DNA of 64,000 nt from Symbiodinium natans. Its lineage: Eukaryota; Sar; Dinophyceae; Suessiales; Symbiodiniaceae. Below, one piece after another: positions 46,215 through 57,409 of the stretch. Below the pieces are notes generated by a model. The model saw nothing but the letters and a program-made list of their open reading frames with translations. It searched no databases and was not told the DNA's origin. The first letter of the stretch is position 1, and each line of letters starts with the position of its first letter. Where the stretch lies: the NCBI GenBank assembly GCA_905221605.1, contig CAJNDS010000258.1, positions 780,092 to 844,091 on the forward strand, given 5' to 3'. A program made the translations under genes and the position numbers.

Positions 46215-49038
46215 GTGAGCAACTTACAAGGGGTTCTACTCATTTTCTCGTTTTTTGCGGTCGTCAGAGGTTTCAAGGCGGGTCACACGTGAGACGTTCT
46301 CCACGTTCTCTGTGCGGATTGGATTCTCCCAACCCATCCAGCCCGAGGTTGCGGGCCTGGTTTGTCGGCCTGGCCGCCGTGGCCCTTTGTGGCCAGGTGA
46401 GAGCGGAGGATGCGCTGCTATTTCAGCAAGGGGGTTTAGCGGATAGCTGGACAAAGCTAAGATCTCTCTGCGCCATCAAATGGATTTTGAGTGCTTTGTG
46501 GTTGTGATGGTTTACTTCTAGGGCGCCGTCATCAAACTGGGCTGATGTCATGTGTCAGGCAAGGGAAGTGCTGCATTGTCGATTATCTCTTGCAGGTGGT
46601 TCCTTTAAGACGGATGTAGATGGAAACAAGCCTTGTGAGTTGTGATCGATGTGAAGCAAGTCTAGGTAAATCTTTGGTGAAGAGGAGTGGTGACGGCACA
46701 CCTAGACTGACAGTGAGCTTCCGAGGAGGATGCGGACAAGGTGGTGGATGGCTTCAGCGACACGGACCGGGCCAAGATGGCCGAGGGCTCCGAGAAGCAC
46801 GAGTTCCAGGCGGAGGTGAACCGCCTGATGGACATCATCATCAACTCGCTGTACACCGACAAGCAGGTGTTCCTCCGCGAGCTGATCTCGAATGCCGCCG
46901 ACGCGCTGGAGAAGGCGCGCTTCCACAGCGTGCAGGACGAGACCTTCCTAGGCGACACCAAGGATCTGGAGGTGAAGATCGAGCACGACCCCGATGCCAA
47001 GACGATCTCCATCATCGACACGGGCGTCGGCATGTCCAAGGCGGACTTGATCAACAATTTGGGTACGGTGGCCAAGTCCGGTACCACAAACTTCTTGGAG
47101 GCCATGGCCGAGGGAGGCGATGCGAACCTCATCGGCCAGTTCGGCGTGGGCTTCTACAGTGCCTTCCTGGTCGCTGACAAGGTCTCGGTGACCTCCAAGT
47201 GCAATGATGACCCGGTGCAGCACGTTTGGGAGTCCTCCGCAGATGCCTCCTTCACGGTGGTGGATGACCCTCGTGGCAACACCCTTGGCCGAGGCACGCG
47301 AGTGACGCTCCACCTGAAGGAGGACGCGCACGACTACTTGTCCGAGGACAAGCTGAAGGAGAGCGCCAAGAAGTACTCCCAGTTCATTCAGTTCCCCATC
47401 TACGTGAAGGTGAAGAAGGAGGTGGATGCGGAGGCCGAGGAGGATGATGACGATGACGACAAGGATGACGAGGAGGAAAAGGATGATGTGGAGACCAAAG
47501 ATGAGGAGGAGAAGGAGGAGGAAGACAAGAAGCCAAAGAAGAAGACCGTCTTCGAATGGGAGCAGGTGAACACTCAAAAGGCCATCTGGCTGCGCGCCAA
47601 GGAGGATGTGACGGAGGAGGAGTACAACGAGTTCTACAAGAGCATCTCCAAGGACTACCTCGATCCGCTGGCCTACACGCACTTCAACGCAGAGGGCGAG
47701 ATCGAGTTCAAGTCGATCCTCTTCCTCCCGAAGAAGGCCCCCTTCGACATGATGGACAACTACTGGACCAAGAAGTCCGAGGTGAAGCTGTTTGTCCGCC
47801 GCGTGCTGGTCGCCGAGAAGTTCGACGAGCTGCTGCCTAGGTACCTGAACTTTGTCCGAGGTGTCGTGGACTCAGATGACTTGCCCCTGAACGTGTCCCG
47901 CGAGCAGCTGCAGCAGAACAAGATCATGAAGGTTATCTCCAAGAAGCTGGTGCGCAAGGTCCTGGAGCTGATGAAGAAGCTGGCCAAGGACGAGGAGTCC
48001 GGTGGCGATGACGAGGACGAGGAGAAGGAGGACGAAGAGAAGGAGGAGAAGGAGGAGAAGAAGGAGAAGAAGGATGAGGAGGGCCTCTGGAGCAAGTTCT
48101 GGAAGGAGTTCAACAAGAACCTGAAGATGGGCTGCTATGAGGACGACTCGAACCGCTCCAAGCTCTCCAAGCTCTTGCGATTCTTCACCACCAAGTCTGA
48201 GGGCAAGGAAGTGAGCCTGGACAAGTACCTGGACCGGATGCAAGAGAGCCAAGAGAGCATCTACTACATGTCCGGTGAGTCCCTGGAGACGATGAAGAAG
48301 GCCCCCGCCCTGCAGATCTTCCTGAAGAAGGATCTCGAGGTCCTGATGCTGCCCGACCACCTGGATGAGCCTTGCCTGCAGAAGCTGGCGGACTACGAGG
48401 GCAAGAAGTTCGTGTCCATCCAGAAGGCCGACGTCAAGCTGGACGAGACCGAGGAGGAGAAGAAGAAGTTCAACAAGATCAAGGACATGTACAAGCCCTT
48501 GACAGACTGGTGGAAGAAGAAGCTGACGGACCTGACGGAGAGCGGGGCCATGAAGGAGGCCGGGGTGAAGGTGGAGAAAGTGGAGGTCTCCAAGAGGCTG
48601 ACGGAATCGCCCGTGGTGGTGGTGACCTCCCAGTTCGGCTACTCCGCCCAGCAGGAGAAGGTGATGAAGTCGCAGGCCTTCCAGAACAAGGAGCAGCTTT
48701 CCATGATGGCCGGCCGCAAGACGCTGGAGGTGAACCCCAACCACCCCGTGATTGTGGACCTCCTTGCGAAGGTGAAGGCCAGCGAGGGTGACGAGGCCGC
48801 CGCCAAGACGGCCGAGGTGCTGTTCCAGACCGCGCTGATCGAGTCCGGCTTCGAGATCGCCGACCCCTCGGCCCTTGTGAGCCACGTCTACAGACTCATG
48901 TCCAAGGAGCTCGGCGTCAACCCCGATGCCCCCCTCAAGGAGATTGAGGTGCCCGAGGAGGAGGAGGAGGCCGAGGAGGAGGACAAGGAGGACGACGACT
49001 CCGAGGAGGACTCCAAGGAGGAGAAGGAGGATTTGTAA
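46213..49038 (+). CDS. GRP94: ER-resident HSP90 (GRP94/endoplasmin), copy 2, type B
   Basis: Same main exon as copy 1 (46726-49038, identical protein over this exon by eye) and the same KEDL end, but encoded GAGGATTTGTAA. The signal exon (46348-46408) reads LRAWFVGLAAVALCGQVRAE and has no ATG of its own. A conserved upstream block ends in AT at 46214, just before a GTGAGC donor; the acceptor at 46347 supplies G, which would create the ATG across the junction (intron 46215-46347, 133 bases). A second intron (46409 to 46725 or 46728) begins with GA and is bracketed by GAGGATGCG at 46406-46414 and 46726-46734. One register gives RAEEDADK, exactly as in type A; the other lacks one Glu. Predicted product 791 aa. 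The exon structure at the 5' end is inference supported by copy 4. Confidence 0.9.
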
Positions 49039-49949
49039 GCGCAGGGCGCTGCAGGATTGCGACAGTTTTGGACGTCATTCCTAGCATTGTACATGTAATT
49101 CTTGCTTGGGAGGCGCCGATGCATCGTTTCACACCGAAGAAGATCTCGGGAAAGACCGGCCGGGAAGGCCAAAGACGTGCATGCGCCCCATCCGTTAACA
49201 AAGCCGCCGGGGCAGTGGGTGGGGGTTCTGGCAAACACAACGGATGACAGCGTTTTCTGACTTTAGTGCTCTTTTGGTGTCATCGTGGCAAAAACCTGTG
49301 ACGGAGACCCAATGCCCTAAATTGAGCCCTATGCCTTGCCGCACAACTGGTTTATCGATGTCTTCAAGACGCTGTCACCGCATCTCACTGCATGTCATTT
49401 GTAGGCCCGTGAGAGAACACGCATTTAGGTGATGGTGTGGAAACCTTTCCATCTTACCATCCAAACCCGTCTGGAATTCACAGCGCGCTGGGGCTGCGGA
49501 CGCTTGTCATTGTGTTCGGCCGCAGATTTTGTCTGCTCTGCCCTGGCCCGCCCTGTGTTGGGTGTGACTTAAAGCGGGGCGCCCAGACGGGAAGGAATGT
49601 CAGTCTTCAACTGATATGCGTTTGCATGATCGAGCCACGGGCCACGCCAACGAAACCAGCCCACCTGAACTCCACACCCACCTGGCCTTAAGCCTTGCAG
49701 CCTTGAGATTACCTGCGTTGCCGAACATCCGTGGTGAAGGCAAAGTTCCAACTGCAGCAGTATGGGCATGACTGAGCAGGGCTTGACTTAGCATACTGAA
49801 GCTAAGAGTTAGTTTGCCCTACACAGGCCCACCGATCAACAGATTCAACCGCTATAGGCCGCAAACAAGACACCCCTTTGATCCTTGATTGGGCCCTAAA
49901 AAGCACAAGGACACCTCCGAAGCTGCCTTAAACTGCCCTACGTCAGGCT
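49039..49949. other. spacer between GRP94 copies 2 and 3
   Basis: The first ~200 bases match the flank of copy 4 (3' UTR region). 49500-49660 resembles the region upstream of copy 1 (CGCAGATTTTGT... CCTGTGTTGG), so it is the 5' flank of the type A unit. No separate gene is apparent. Confidence 0.6.
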
Positions 49950-52640
49950 ATGCGGTGCCTCTGGCGGCTGGCCGTGATTGCAGTTGGCATAGGCTGTGCG
50001 GGGCACTTGTTTTTGAAGGGCAACATCCGACTCTCGAAGAAATTCGAAGAGAGGGTGGTCGCGAAACTGATTCTAGATACTCGGCCACTCGACTGGAGGT
50101 TCAAGCTAAAACGCAGTTGAAGCATGGGTCGCGATACCGGCATCTCTTTAGACGAGTTGTTTTGCCCAAAGGTGCTTTTTGCCCTCGACAGCCGTAGACG
50201 GGCACTCGTACCTGCCCCTGGTTTGGAACACACGGCAGTAGCAAGGGGCCAAAAAGACCACTGCTCATCTCTTTCGTGTCCGGAGATCCACATGTGCCAT
50301 GTGCTTGCAGGCCTGACCCGCGCCGAGGAGGATGCGGACAAGGTGGTGGATGGCTTCAGCGACACGGACCGGGCCAAGATGGCCGAGGGCTCCGAGAAGC
50401 ACGAGTTCCAGGCGGAGGTGAACCGCCTGATGGACATCATCATCAACTCGCTGTACACCGACAAGCAGGTGTTCCTCCGCGAGCTGATCTCGAATGCCGC
50501 CGACGCGCTGGAGAAGGCGCGCTTCCACAGCGTGCAGGACGAGACCTTCCTAGGCGACACCAAGGATCTGGAGGTGAAGATCGAGCACGACCCCGATGCC
50601 AAGACGATCTCCATCATCGACACGGGCGTCGGCATGTCCAAGGCAGACTTGATCAACAATTTGGGTACGGTGGCCAAGTCCGGTACCACAAACTTCTTGG
50701 AGGCCATGGCCGAGGGAGGCGATGCGAACCTCATCGGCCAGTTCGGCGTGGGCTTCTACAGTGCCTTCCTGGTCGCTGACAAGGTCTCGGTGACCTCCAA
50801 GTGCAATGATGACCCGGTGCAGCACGTTTGGGAGTCCTCCGCAGATGCCTCCTTCACGGTGGTGGATGACCCTCGTGGCAACACCCTTGGCCGAGGCACG
50901 CGAGTGACGCTCCACCTGAAGGAGGACGCGCACGACTACTTGTCCGAGGACAAGCTGAAGGAGAGCGCCAAGAAGTACTCCCAGTTCATTCAGTTCCCCA
51001 TCTACGTGAAGGTGAAGAAGGAGGTGGATGCGGAGGCCGAGGAGGAGGATGACGATGACGACAAGGATGACGAGGAGGAAAAGGATGATGTGGAGACCAA
51101 GGATGAGGAGGAGAAGGAGGAGGAAGACAAGAAGCCAAAGAAGAAGACCGTCTTCGAATGGGAGCAGGTGAACACTCAAAAGGCCATCTGGCTGCGCGCC
51201 AAGGAGGATGTGACGGAGGAGGAGTACAACGAGTTCTACAAGAGCATCTCCAAGGACTACCTCGATCCGCTGGCCTACACACACTTCAACGCGGAGGGCG
51301 AGATCGAGTTCAAGTCGATCCTCTTCCTCCCGAAGAAGGCCCCCTTCGACATGATGGACAACTACTGGACCAAGAAGTCCGAGGTGAAGCTGTTTGTCCG
51401 CCGCGTGCTGGTCGCCGAGAAGTTCGACGAGCTGCTGCCTAGGTACCTGAACTTTGTCCGAGGTGTCGTGGACTCAGATGACTTGCCCCTGAACGTGTCC
51501 CGCGAGCAGCTGCAGCAGAACAAGATCATGAAGGTTATCTCCAAGAAGCTGGTGCGCAAGGTCCTGGAGCTGATGAAGAAGCTGGCCAAGGACGAGGAGT
51601 CCGGTGGCGATGACGAGGACGAGGAGAAGGAGGACGAAGAGAAGGAGGAGAAGGAGGAGAAGAAGGAGAAGAAGGATGAGGAGGGCCTCTGGAGCAAGTT
51701 CTGGAAGGAGTTCAACAAGAACCTGAAGATGGGCTGCTATGAGGACGACTCGAACCGCTCCAAGCTCTCCAAGCTCTTGCGATTCTTCACCACCAAGTCT
51801 GAGGGCAAGGAAGTGAGCCTGGACAAGTACCTGGACCGGATGCAAGAGAGCCAAGAGAGCATCTACTACATGTCCGGTGAGTCCCTGGAGACGATGAAGA
51901 AGGCCCCCGCCCTGCAGATCTTCCTGAAGAAGGATCTCGAGGTCCTGATGCTGCCCGACCACCTGGATGAGCCTTGCCTGCAGAAGCTGGCGGACTACGA
52001 GGGCAAGAAGTTCGTGTCCATCCAGAAGGCCGACGTCAAGCTGGACGAGACCGAGGAGGAGAAGAAGAAGTTCAACAAGATCAAGGACATGTACAAGCCC
52101 TTGACAGACTGGTGGAAGAAGAAGCTGACGGACCTGACGGAGAGCGGGGCCATGAAGGAGGCCGGGGTGAAGGTGGAGAAAGTGGAGGTCTCCAAGAGGC
52201 TGACGGAATCGCCCGTGGTGGTGGTGACCTCCCAGTTCGGCTACTCCGCCCAGCAGGAGAAGGTGATGAAGTCGCAGGCCTTCCAGAACAAGGAGCAGCT
52301 TTCCATGATGGCCGGCCGCAAGACGCTGGAGGTGAACCCCAACCACCCCGTGATTGTGGACCTCCTTGCGAAGGTGAAGGCCAGCGAGGGTGACGAGGCT
52401 GCCGCCAAGACGGCCGAGGTGCTGTTCCAGACCGCGCTGATCGAGTCCGGCTTCGAGATCGCCGACCCCTCGGCCCTTGTGAGCCACGTCTACAGACTCA
52501 TGTCCAAGGAGCTCGGCGTCAACCCAGATGCCCCCCTCAAGGAGATTGAGGTGCCCGAGGACGAGGAGGAGGCCGAGGAGGAGGACAAGGAGGACGACGA
52601 CTCCGAGGAGGACTCCAAGGAGGAGAAGGAGGACCTCTGA
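49950..52640 (+). CDS. GRP94: ER-resident HSP90 (GRP94/endoplasmin), copy 3, type A
   Basis: Type A gene. ATG 49950 opens MRCLWRLAVIAVGIG; the GC-AG intron 49993-50310 joins to LTRA-EEDADK; product 790 aa. Compared with copy 1 the signal peptide has several changes, while the main exon differs by only two residues that I can see, both Asp/Glu swaps in acidic segments (EEEDDDDDK for EEDDDDDDK in the first linker, and EVPEDEEE for EVPEEEEE near the end). The intron happens to be open in the main frame back to an ATG at 50124, so a naive reading gives an 838-codon ORF; comparison with copy 1 shows this is intron, not coding. The 3' flank matches copy 1 for about 100 bases and then partly. Confidence 0.92.
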
Positions 52641-54069
52641 AAGGCTTAGATTCTTTAGATTTTCGACTCTGTGTCGAAACATGTAAATGCATCCGAGGGT
52701 GTGGGCAGAAACTGCTCCATAGCACCCTGCTCCAGGCAAATCCCTGAGAGCCCGCTGCAACGCGACCGTGGACTCTTTGGATTTCGAGTAGAGACGGCGG
52801 AGTCAGCGGCAGTCGCAGTGTCTGTAGTTCCAGTAGGTAGGTTGTGCAAGAGACCACACACCCATACGGGTCACCAAGCAGTTGCCACAAGGCGGCGCGA
52901 AAAGCGAACTGCACTTTGGGGGTAAATGCAGTGCCAGGTCCTCTTCAGCTCCGCGTTCCAAAGTTGCTTGAAATTAGCTGTGTTGGCACAAGTGAGTGCT
53001 TCGACCCCCACGACAGAGAGGAACCAAGAGGCTCCGAAGTTCCCACTGCTGCCATGCAGCCTTTGACATGCACGCGGACATCGCTCGTTAGTTGCGCTGC
53101 AACCGATAAGATGTTAAGCCAATAAGCCAATAAACCGATACAAGCCGGCACAAGCTGAGAAATCAACAGGTTGGTGAGCCCACGGGCCCGGGAAGAGACC
53201 CGGGCTTCTGGGCATGCTCGTCGTCTTTGTTGATTCGATGGGCTCGTATCATCTTATCCGTTTGTCGGCTCATCGGGGCATTGGCTTATCAGCTTATTTC
53301 GGCTTGTTTCGTTTTATAGGCTTCTGGAGAAGCCTTGAAAAACTTCCGTGAAACCTGGGTAGCCTTATAGTGCCGTTAGGCTCAGCCGGACGCTTGCTCT
53401 AGCCGAAGTCGTTTCACGGACAACAGCTTTGCTCCTCTTTTAGCTCGTCTCGATGGCGAGGCGATTGCAGATTAGTACAGTTCTCCAAGGGGGTAGCAAG
53501 GGGCTTGGTTGCTGCGCACACGGGCAGATCAACCGATGCACAACTTCTGCATCGATGCACGCACTATCACGCACATGGTTAGTTTGCGGCTTCCGGCATA
53601 GTCACTGCACAGAGCATACAGAGCCAAAGTTGAGCGGGCAGGCTCAGTGCAGCACGTTGCATCTCTCTTGGGCATTTGGTTGGTCGGGAGGCATGCCTGC
53701 CGACTTGGGCAAAAGGCCTGGCGGGCTATTGCCGCCGGACCTTGTATCTGCATAAGCCGACTTCCCGCAACCTGCTGGCGCTCGCTGATTCTCAACGGTT
53801 TCGCTGTGTTTCTGAATGCATGCTTCTTGCAGCTACATATTATTTGCAGGAACTCTCAACCATGATGATCTGCAGTTCTTGGTTTTGGTGCGCCTCCCAT
53901 CAATCCCACACGGAGGTACAAATAGCAGGTCGATACACATTCCAATGGCTTTGACAGGGGCCCTGGGAATTAGTTCCCACAATCGAAGCCTCAATGGACA
54001 TGGTCCTGTTTCTGTGCTCCCCCGAAGCCCTGCGCTTCAAGCCTGCACTCTCAACTTCTCCCGCCGTCC
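52641..54069. other. spacer between GRP94 copies 3 and 4, longest in the array
   Basis: It starts with the type A 3' flank. A palindromic segment at 53105-53330 accounts for part of the 720-base excess over the other spacers. 53453-53755 is open on + (100 codons) without recognisable content. Confidence 0.6.
53105..53330. repeat. imperfect inverted repeat with central GC hairpin
   Basis: The left arm (about 53124-53165, AAGCCAATAAACCGATACAA...) matches the reverse complement of the right arm (about 53276-53322) at most positions over some 35 bases. Near the middle a perfect 7-bp stem, GCCCGGG-aagaga-CCCGGGC, lies at 53186-53205. It occurs only in the spacer between copies 3 and 4 and looks like a small inserted element, MITE-like or introner-like. 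Confidence 0.6.
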
Positions 54070-54120
54070 TTGGCTCCAAAGATAGGGTACCGGGCGGTTT
54101 TGTCCAGCGGCCTGCATCAT
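54070..54120 (+). promoter_or_regulatory. conserved type B leader block, likely 5' UTR exon (copy 4)
   Basis: Counterpart of 46161-46214, one G shorter. It ends CATCAT directly before a GT donor; the acceptor before 54262 supplies the G of the predicted split ATG. Confidence 0.55.
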
Positions 54121-56962
54121 GTGGCCGTCTTGGTTTGACTTCAGAAGTGGTTCTTAGATTTCTCAAGTTTACTGCGATCGTCAGAGGTGTCCAGATGTGT
54201 CAAGACGTGTCGACGTTTTGCAAGCGGCTTGGACATGTTTCCCAACCGTCCCAACCCCCAGGTTGCGGGCCTGGTTTGTCGGCCTGGCTGCCGTGGCCCT
54301 TTGTGGCCAGGTGAGAGCGGAGGACGCGCTGCTGTTTCAGCAAAGGGTGATAAAGGGTGTTAGCGGATAGCTGAACACATGTGTATGAGCGGCGTGAAGA
54401 TCACTCTGCGCGAGCAAATCGCTTTCGATAATCAAACTCTGCTGATCTGATGTGTCAGGCTTGGGAAGTGCTGGAGTGTCTTGCAGGTCGTTCCTGTTAG
54501 ACGGTGTAGATGTAATACAAGCCTTGCGGGTTGTGATCGATGCGAAGCATGTGTCTTGTGTAAGTCTAAGTCTATGGATTCTATGGTGGAAGAATGGAGA
54601 CGTCACAGTAATGGTGACGGCACACTTAGACTGACAGTGAGCTTCCGAGGAGGATGCGGACAAGGTGGTGGATGGCTTCAGCGACACGGACCGGGCCAAG
54701 ATGGCCGAGGGCTCCGAGAAGCACGAGTTCCAGGCGGAGGTGAACCGCCTGATGGACATCATCATCAACTCGCTGTACACCGACAAGCAGGTGTTCCTCC
54801 GCGAGCTGATCTCGAATGCCGCCGACGCGCTGGAGAAGGCGCGCTTCCACAGCGTGCAGGACGAGACCTTCCTAGGCGACACCAAGGATCTGGAGGTGAA
54901 GATCGAGCACGACCCCGATGCCAAGACGATCTCCATCATCGACACGGGCGTCGGCATGTCCAAGGCGGACTTGATCAATAATTTGGGTACGGTCGCCAAG
55001 TCCGGTACCACAAACTTCTTGGAGGCCATGGCCGAGGGAGGCGATGCGAACCTCATCGGCCAGTTCGGCGTGGGCTTCTACAGTGCCTTCCTGGTCGCTG
55101 ACAAGGTCTCGGTGACCTCCAAGTGCAATGATGACCCGGTGCAACACGTTTGGGAGTCCTCCGCAGATGCCTCCTTCACGGTGGTGGATGACCCTCGTGG
55201 CAACACCCTTGGCCGAGGCACGCGAGTGACGCTCCACCTGAAGGAGGACGCGCACGACTACTTGTCCGAGGACAAGCTGAAGGAGAGCGCCAAGAAGTAC
55301 TCCCAGTTCATTCAGTTCCCCATCTACGTGAAGGTGAAGAAGGAGGTGGATGCGGAGGCCGAGGAGGACGATGACGATGACGACAAGGATGACGAGGAGG
55401 AAAAGGATGATGTGGAGACCAAAGATGAGGAGGAGAAGGAGGAGGAAGACAAGAAGCCAAAGAAGAAGACCGTCTTCGAATGGGAGCAGGTGAACACTCA
55501 AAAGGCCATCTGGCTGCGCGCCAAGGAGGATGTGACGGAGGAGGAGTACAACGAGTTTTACAAGAGCATCTCCAAGGACTACCTCGATCCGCTGGCCTAC
55601 ACGCACTTCAACGCAGAGGGCGAGATCGAGTTCAAGTCGATCCTCTTCCTCCCGAAGAAGGCCCCCTTCGACATGATGGACAACTACTGGACCAAGAAGT
55701 CCGAGGTGAAGCTGTTTGTCCGCCGCGTGCTGGTCGCCGAGAAGTTCGACGAGCTGCTGCCTAGGTACCTGAACTTTGTCCGAGGTGTCGTGGACTCAGA
55801 TGACTTGCCCCTGAACGTGTCCCGCGAGCAGCTGCAGCAGAACAAGATCATGAAGGTTATCTCCAAGAAGCTGGTGCGCAAGGTCCTGGAGCTGATGAAG
55901 AAGCTGGCCAAGGACGAGGAGTCCGGTGGCGATGACGAGGACGAGGAGAAGGAGGACGAAGAGAAGGAGGAGAAGGAGGAGAAGAAGGAGAAGAAGGATG
56001 AGGAGGGCCTCTGGAGCAAGTTCTGGAAGGAGTTCAACAAGAACCTGAAGATGGGCTGCTATGAGGACGACTCGAACCGCTCCAAGCTCTCCAAGCTCTT
56101 GCGATTCTTCACCACCAAGTCTGAGGGCAAGGAAGTGAGCCTGGACAAGTACCTGGACCGGATGCAAGAGAGCCAAGAGAGCATCTACTACATGTCCGGT
56201 GAGTCCCTGGAGACGATGAAGAAGGCCCCCGCCCTGCAGATCTTCCTGAAGAAGGATCTCGAGGTCCTGATGCTGCCCGACCACCTGGATGAGCCTTGCC
56301 TGCAGAAGCTGGCGGACTACGAGGGCAAGAAGTTCGTGTCCATCCAGAAGGCCGACGTCAAGCTGGACGAGACCGAGGAGGAGAAGAAGAAGTTCAACAA
56401 GATCAAGGACATGTACAAGCCCTTGACAGACTGGTGGAAGAAGAAGCTGACGGACCTGACGGAGAGCGGGGCCATGAAGGAGGCCGGGGTGAAGGTGGAG
56501 AAAGTGGAGGTCTCCAAGAGGCTGACGGAATCGCCCGTGGTGGTGGTGACCTCCCAGTTCGGCTACTCCGCCCAGCAGGAGAAGGTGATGAAGTCGCAGG
56601 CCTTCCAGAACAAGGAGCAGCTTTCCATGATGGCCGGCCGCAAGACGCTGGAGGTGAACCCCAACCACCCCGTGATTGTGGACCTCCTTGCGAAGGTGAA
56701 GGCCAGCGAGGGTGACGAGGCCGCCGCCAAGACGGCCGAGGTGCTGTTCCAGACCGCGCTGATCGAGTCCGGCTTCGAGATCGCCGACCCCTCGGCCCTT
56801 GTGAGCCACGTCTACAGACTCATGTCCAAGGAGCTCGGCGTCAACCCCGATGCCCCCCTCAAGGAGATTGAGGTGCCCGAGGAGGAGGAGGAGGCCGAGG
56901 AGGAGGACAAGGAGGACGACGACTCCGAGGAGGACTCCAAGGAGGAGAAGGAGGATTTGTAA
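54119..56962 (+). CDS. GRP94: ER-resident HSP90 (GRP94/endoplasmin), copy 4, type B
   Basis: Type B gene with the same arrangement as copy 2: a conserved upstream block ending AT at 54120 before a GT donor, acceptor at 54261 supplying G, signal exon 54262-54322, then a GA-AG intron (54323-54649) bracketed by GAGGACGCG and GAGGATGCG. The main exon (54650-56962) encodes the same protein as copies 1 and 2 by eye, with several silent changes (for example ATCAATAAT for ATCAACAAT). The 3' flank is nearly identical to that of copy 2 for about 200 bases, far closer than to type A. The flank before the signal exon diverges from copy 2 except in the conserved block and signal exon, which argues that those are functional. 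Confidence 0.9.
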
Positions 56963-57375
56963 GCGCAGGGCGCTGCAGGATTGCGACAGTTTTGGACGTC
57001 ATTCCTAGCATTGTACATGTAATTCTTGCTTGGGAGGCGCCGATGCATCGTTTCACACCGAAGAAGATCTCGGGAAAGACCGGCCGGGAAGGCCAAAGAC
57101 GTGCATGCGCCCCATCCGTTAACAAAGCCGCCGGGGCAGTGGGTGGGGGTTCTGGCAAACACAACGGATGACAGCGTTTACTGACTTTAGTGCTCTTTTG
57201 CTCTTGTGGTGTAATCGTGGCAAAACCTGTGACGGAGACCCAATGCTGCTGCCAGGATAGGCCCATGAGAGTCGAACATTTAAGTGACGATGGGAGGGCA
57301 GCGGGGAGGTTTCTGACAAATGCAAAGAGCAATGGTACTGTCTGTACGCACTGCATGGATTTCATGTACCGTGCC

Positions 57376-57400
57376 GTGACCTTGGCTCAAGAAATCTTGA
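57376..57400 (+). other. possible degenerate relict spliced-leader sequence
   Basis: CCGTGACCTTGGCTCAAG resembles the dinoflagellate spliced leader (which ends TTTTGGCTCAAG and begins CCGTAGCC) with a few bases missing inside. The last ten bases are a perfect match. Relict leaders mark mRNA-derived insertions in dinoflagellate genomes, but ten bases can match by chance in 64 kb. Confidence 0.3.
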
Positions 57401-57409
57401 GGCGTGCTG

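Larger units (their letters stand above)
42300..57300 (+). repeat. tandem array of four ER-HSP90 genes, types A-B-A-B
   Basis: Four copies share a 2.3-kb exon that is almost identical by eye. Copies 1 and 3 (type A) share 5' flank, signal exon, intron position and 3' flank (CTCTGAAAGGCTTAG); copies 2 and 4 (type B) share a different set (TTGTAAGCGCAGGGCG). Stop codons end at 45436, 49038, 52640 and 56962, giving spacings of 3602, 3602 and 4322 bases. A 5' homology patch upstream of the type A genes (CGCAGATTTTGT, near 42430 and 49520) marks the left edge of the A unit. The extra length before copy 4 includes a palindromic insert at 53105-53330. Dinoflagellates commonly keep highly expressed genes as tandem arrays. 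Confidence 0.95.

Noticed and set aside
46741-46743. Start of copies 2 and 4 at GTG (MVDGFSD...)
   Set aside because: It is not an ATG, it lies inside the region conserved with type A, and it would leave the protein without a signal peptide despite its ER-retention tail.
50124-50310. Extended 838-codon reading of GRP94 copy 3 from ATG 50124
   Set aside because: The added residues come from an intron that happens to be open. Copy 1 has a conserved signal exon and the same acceptor, and the extension is not conserved.
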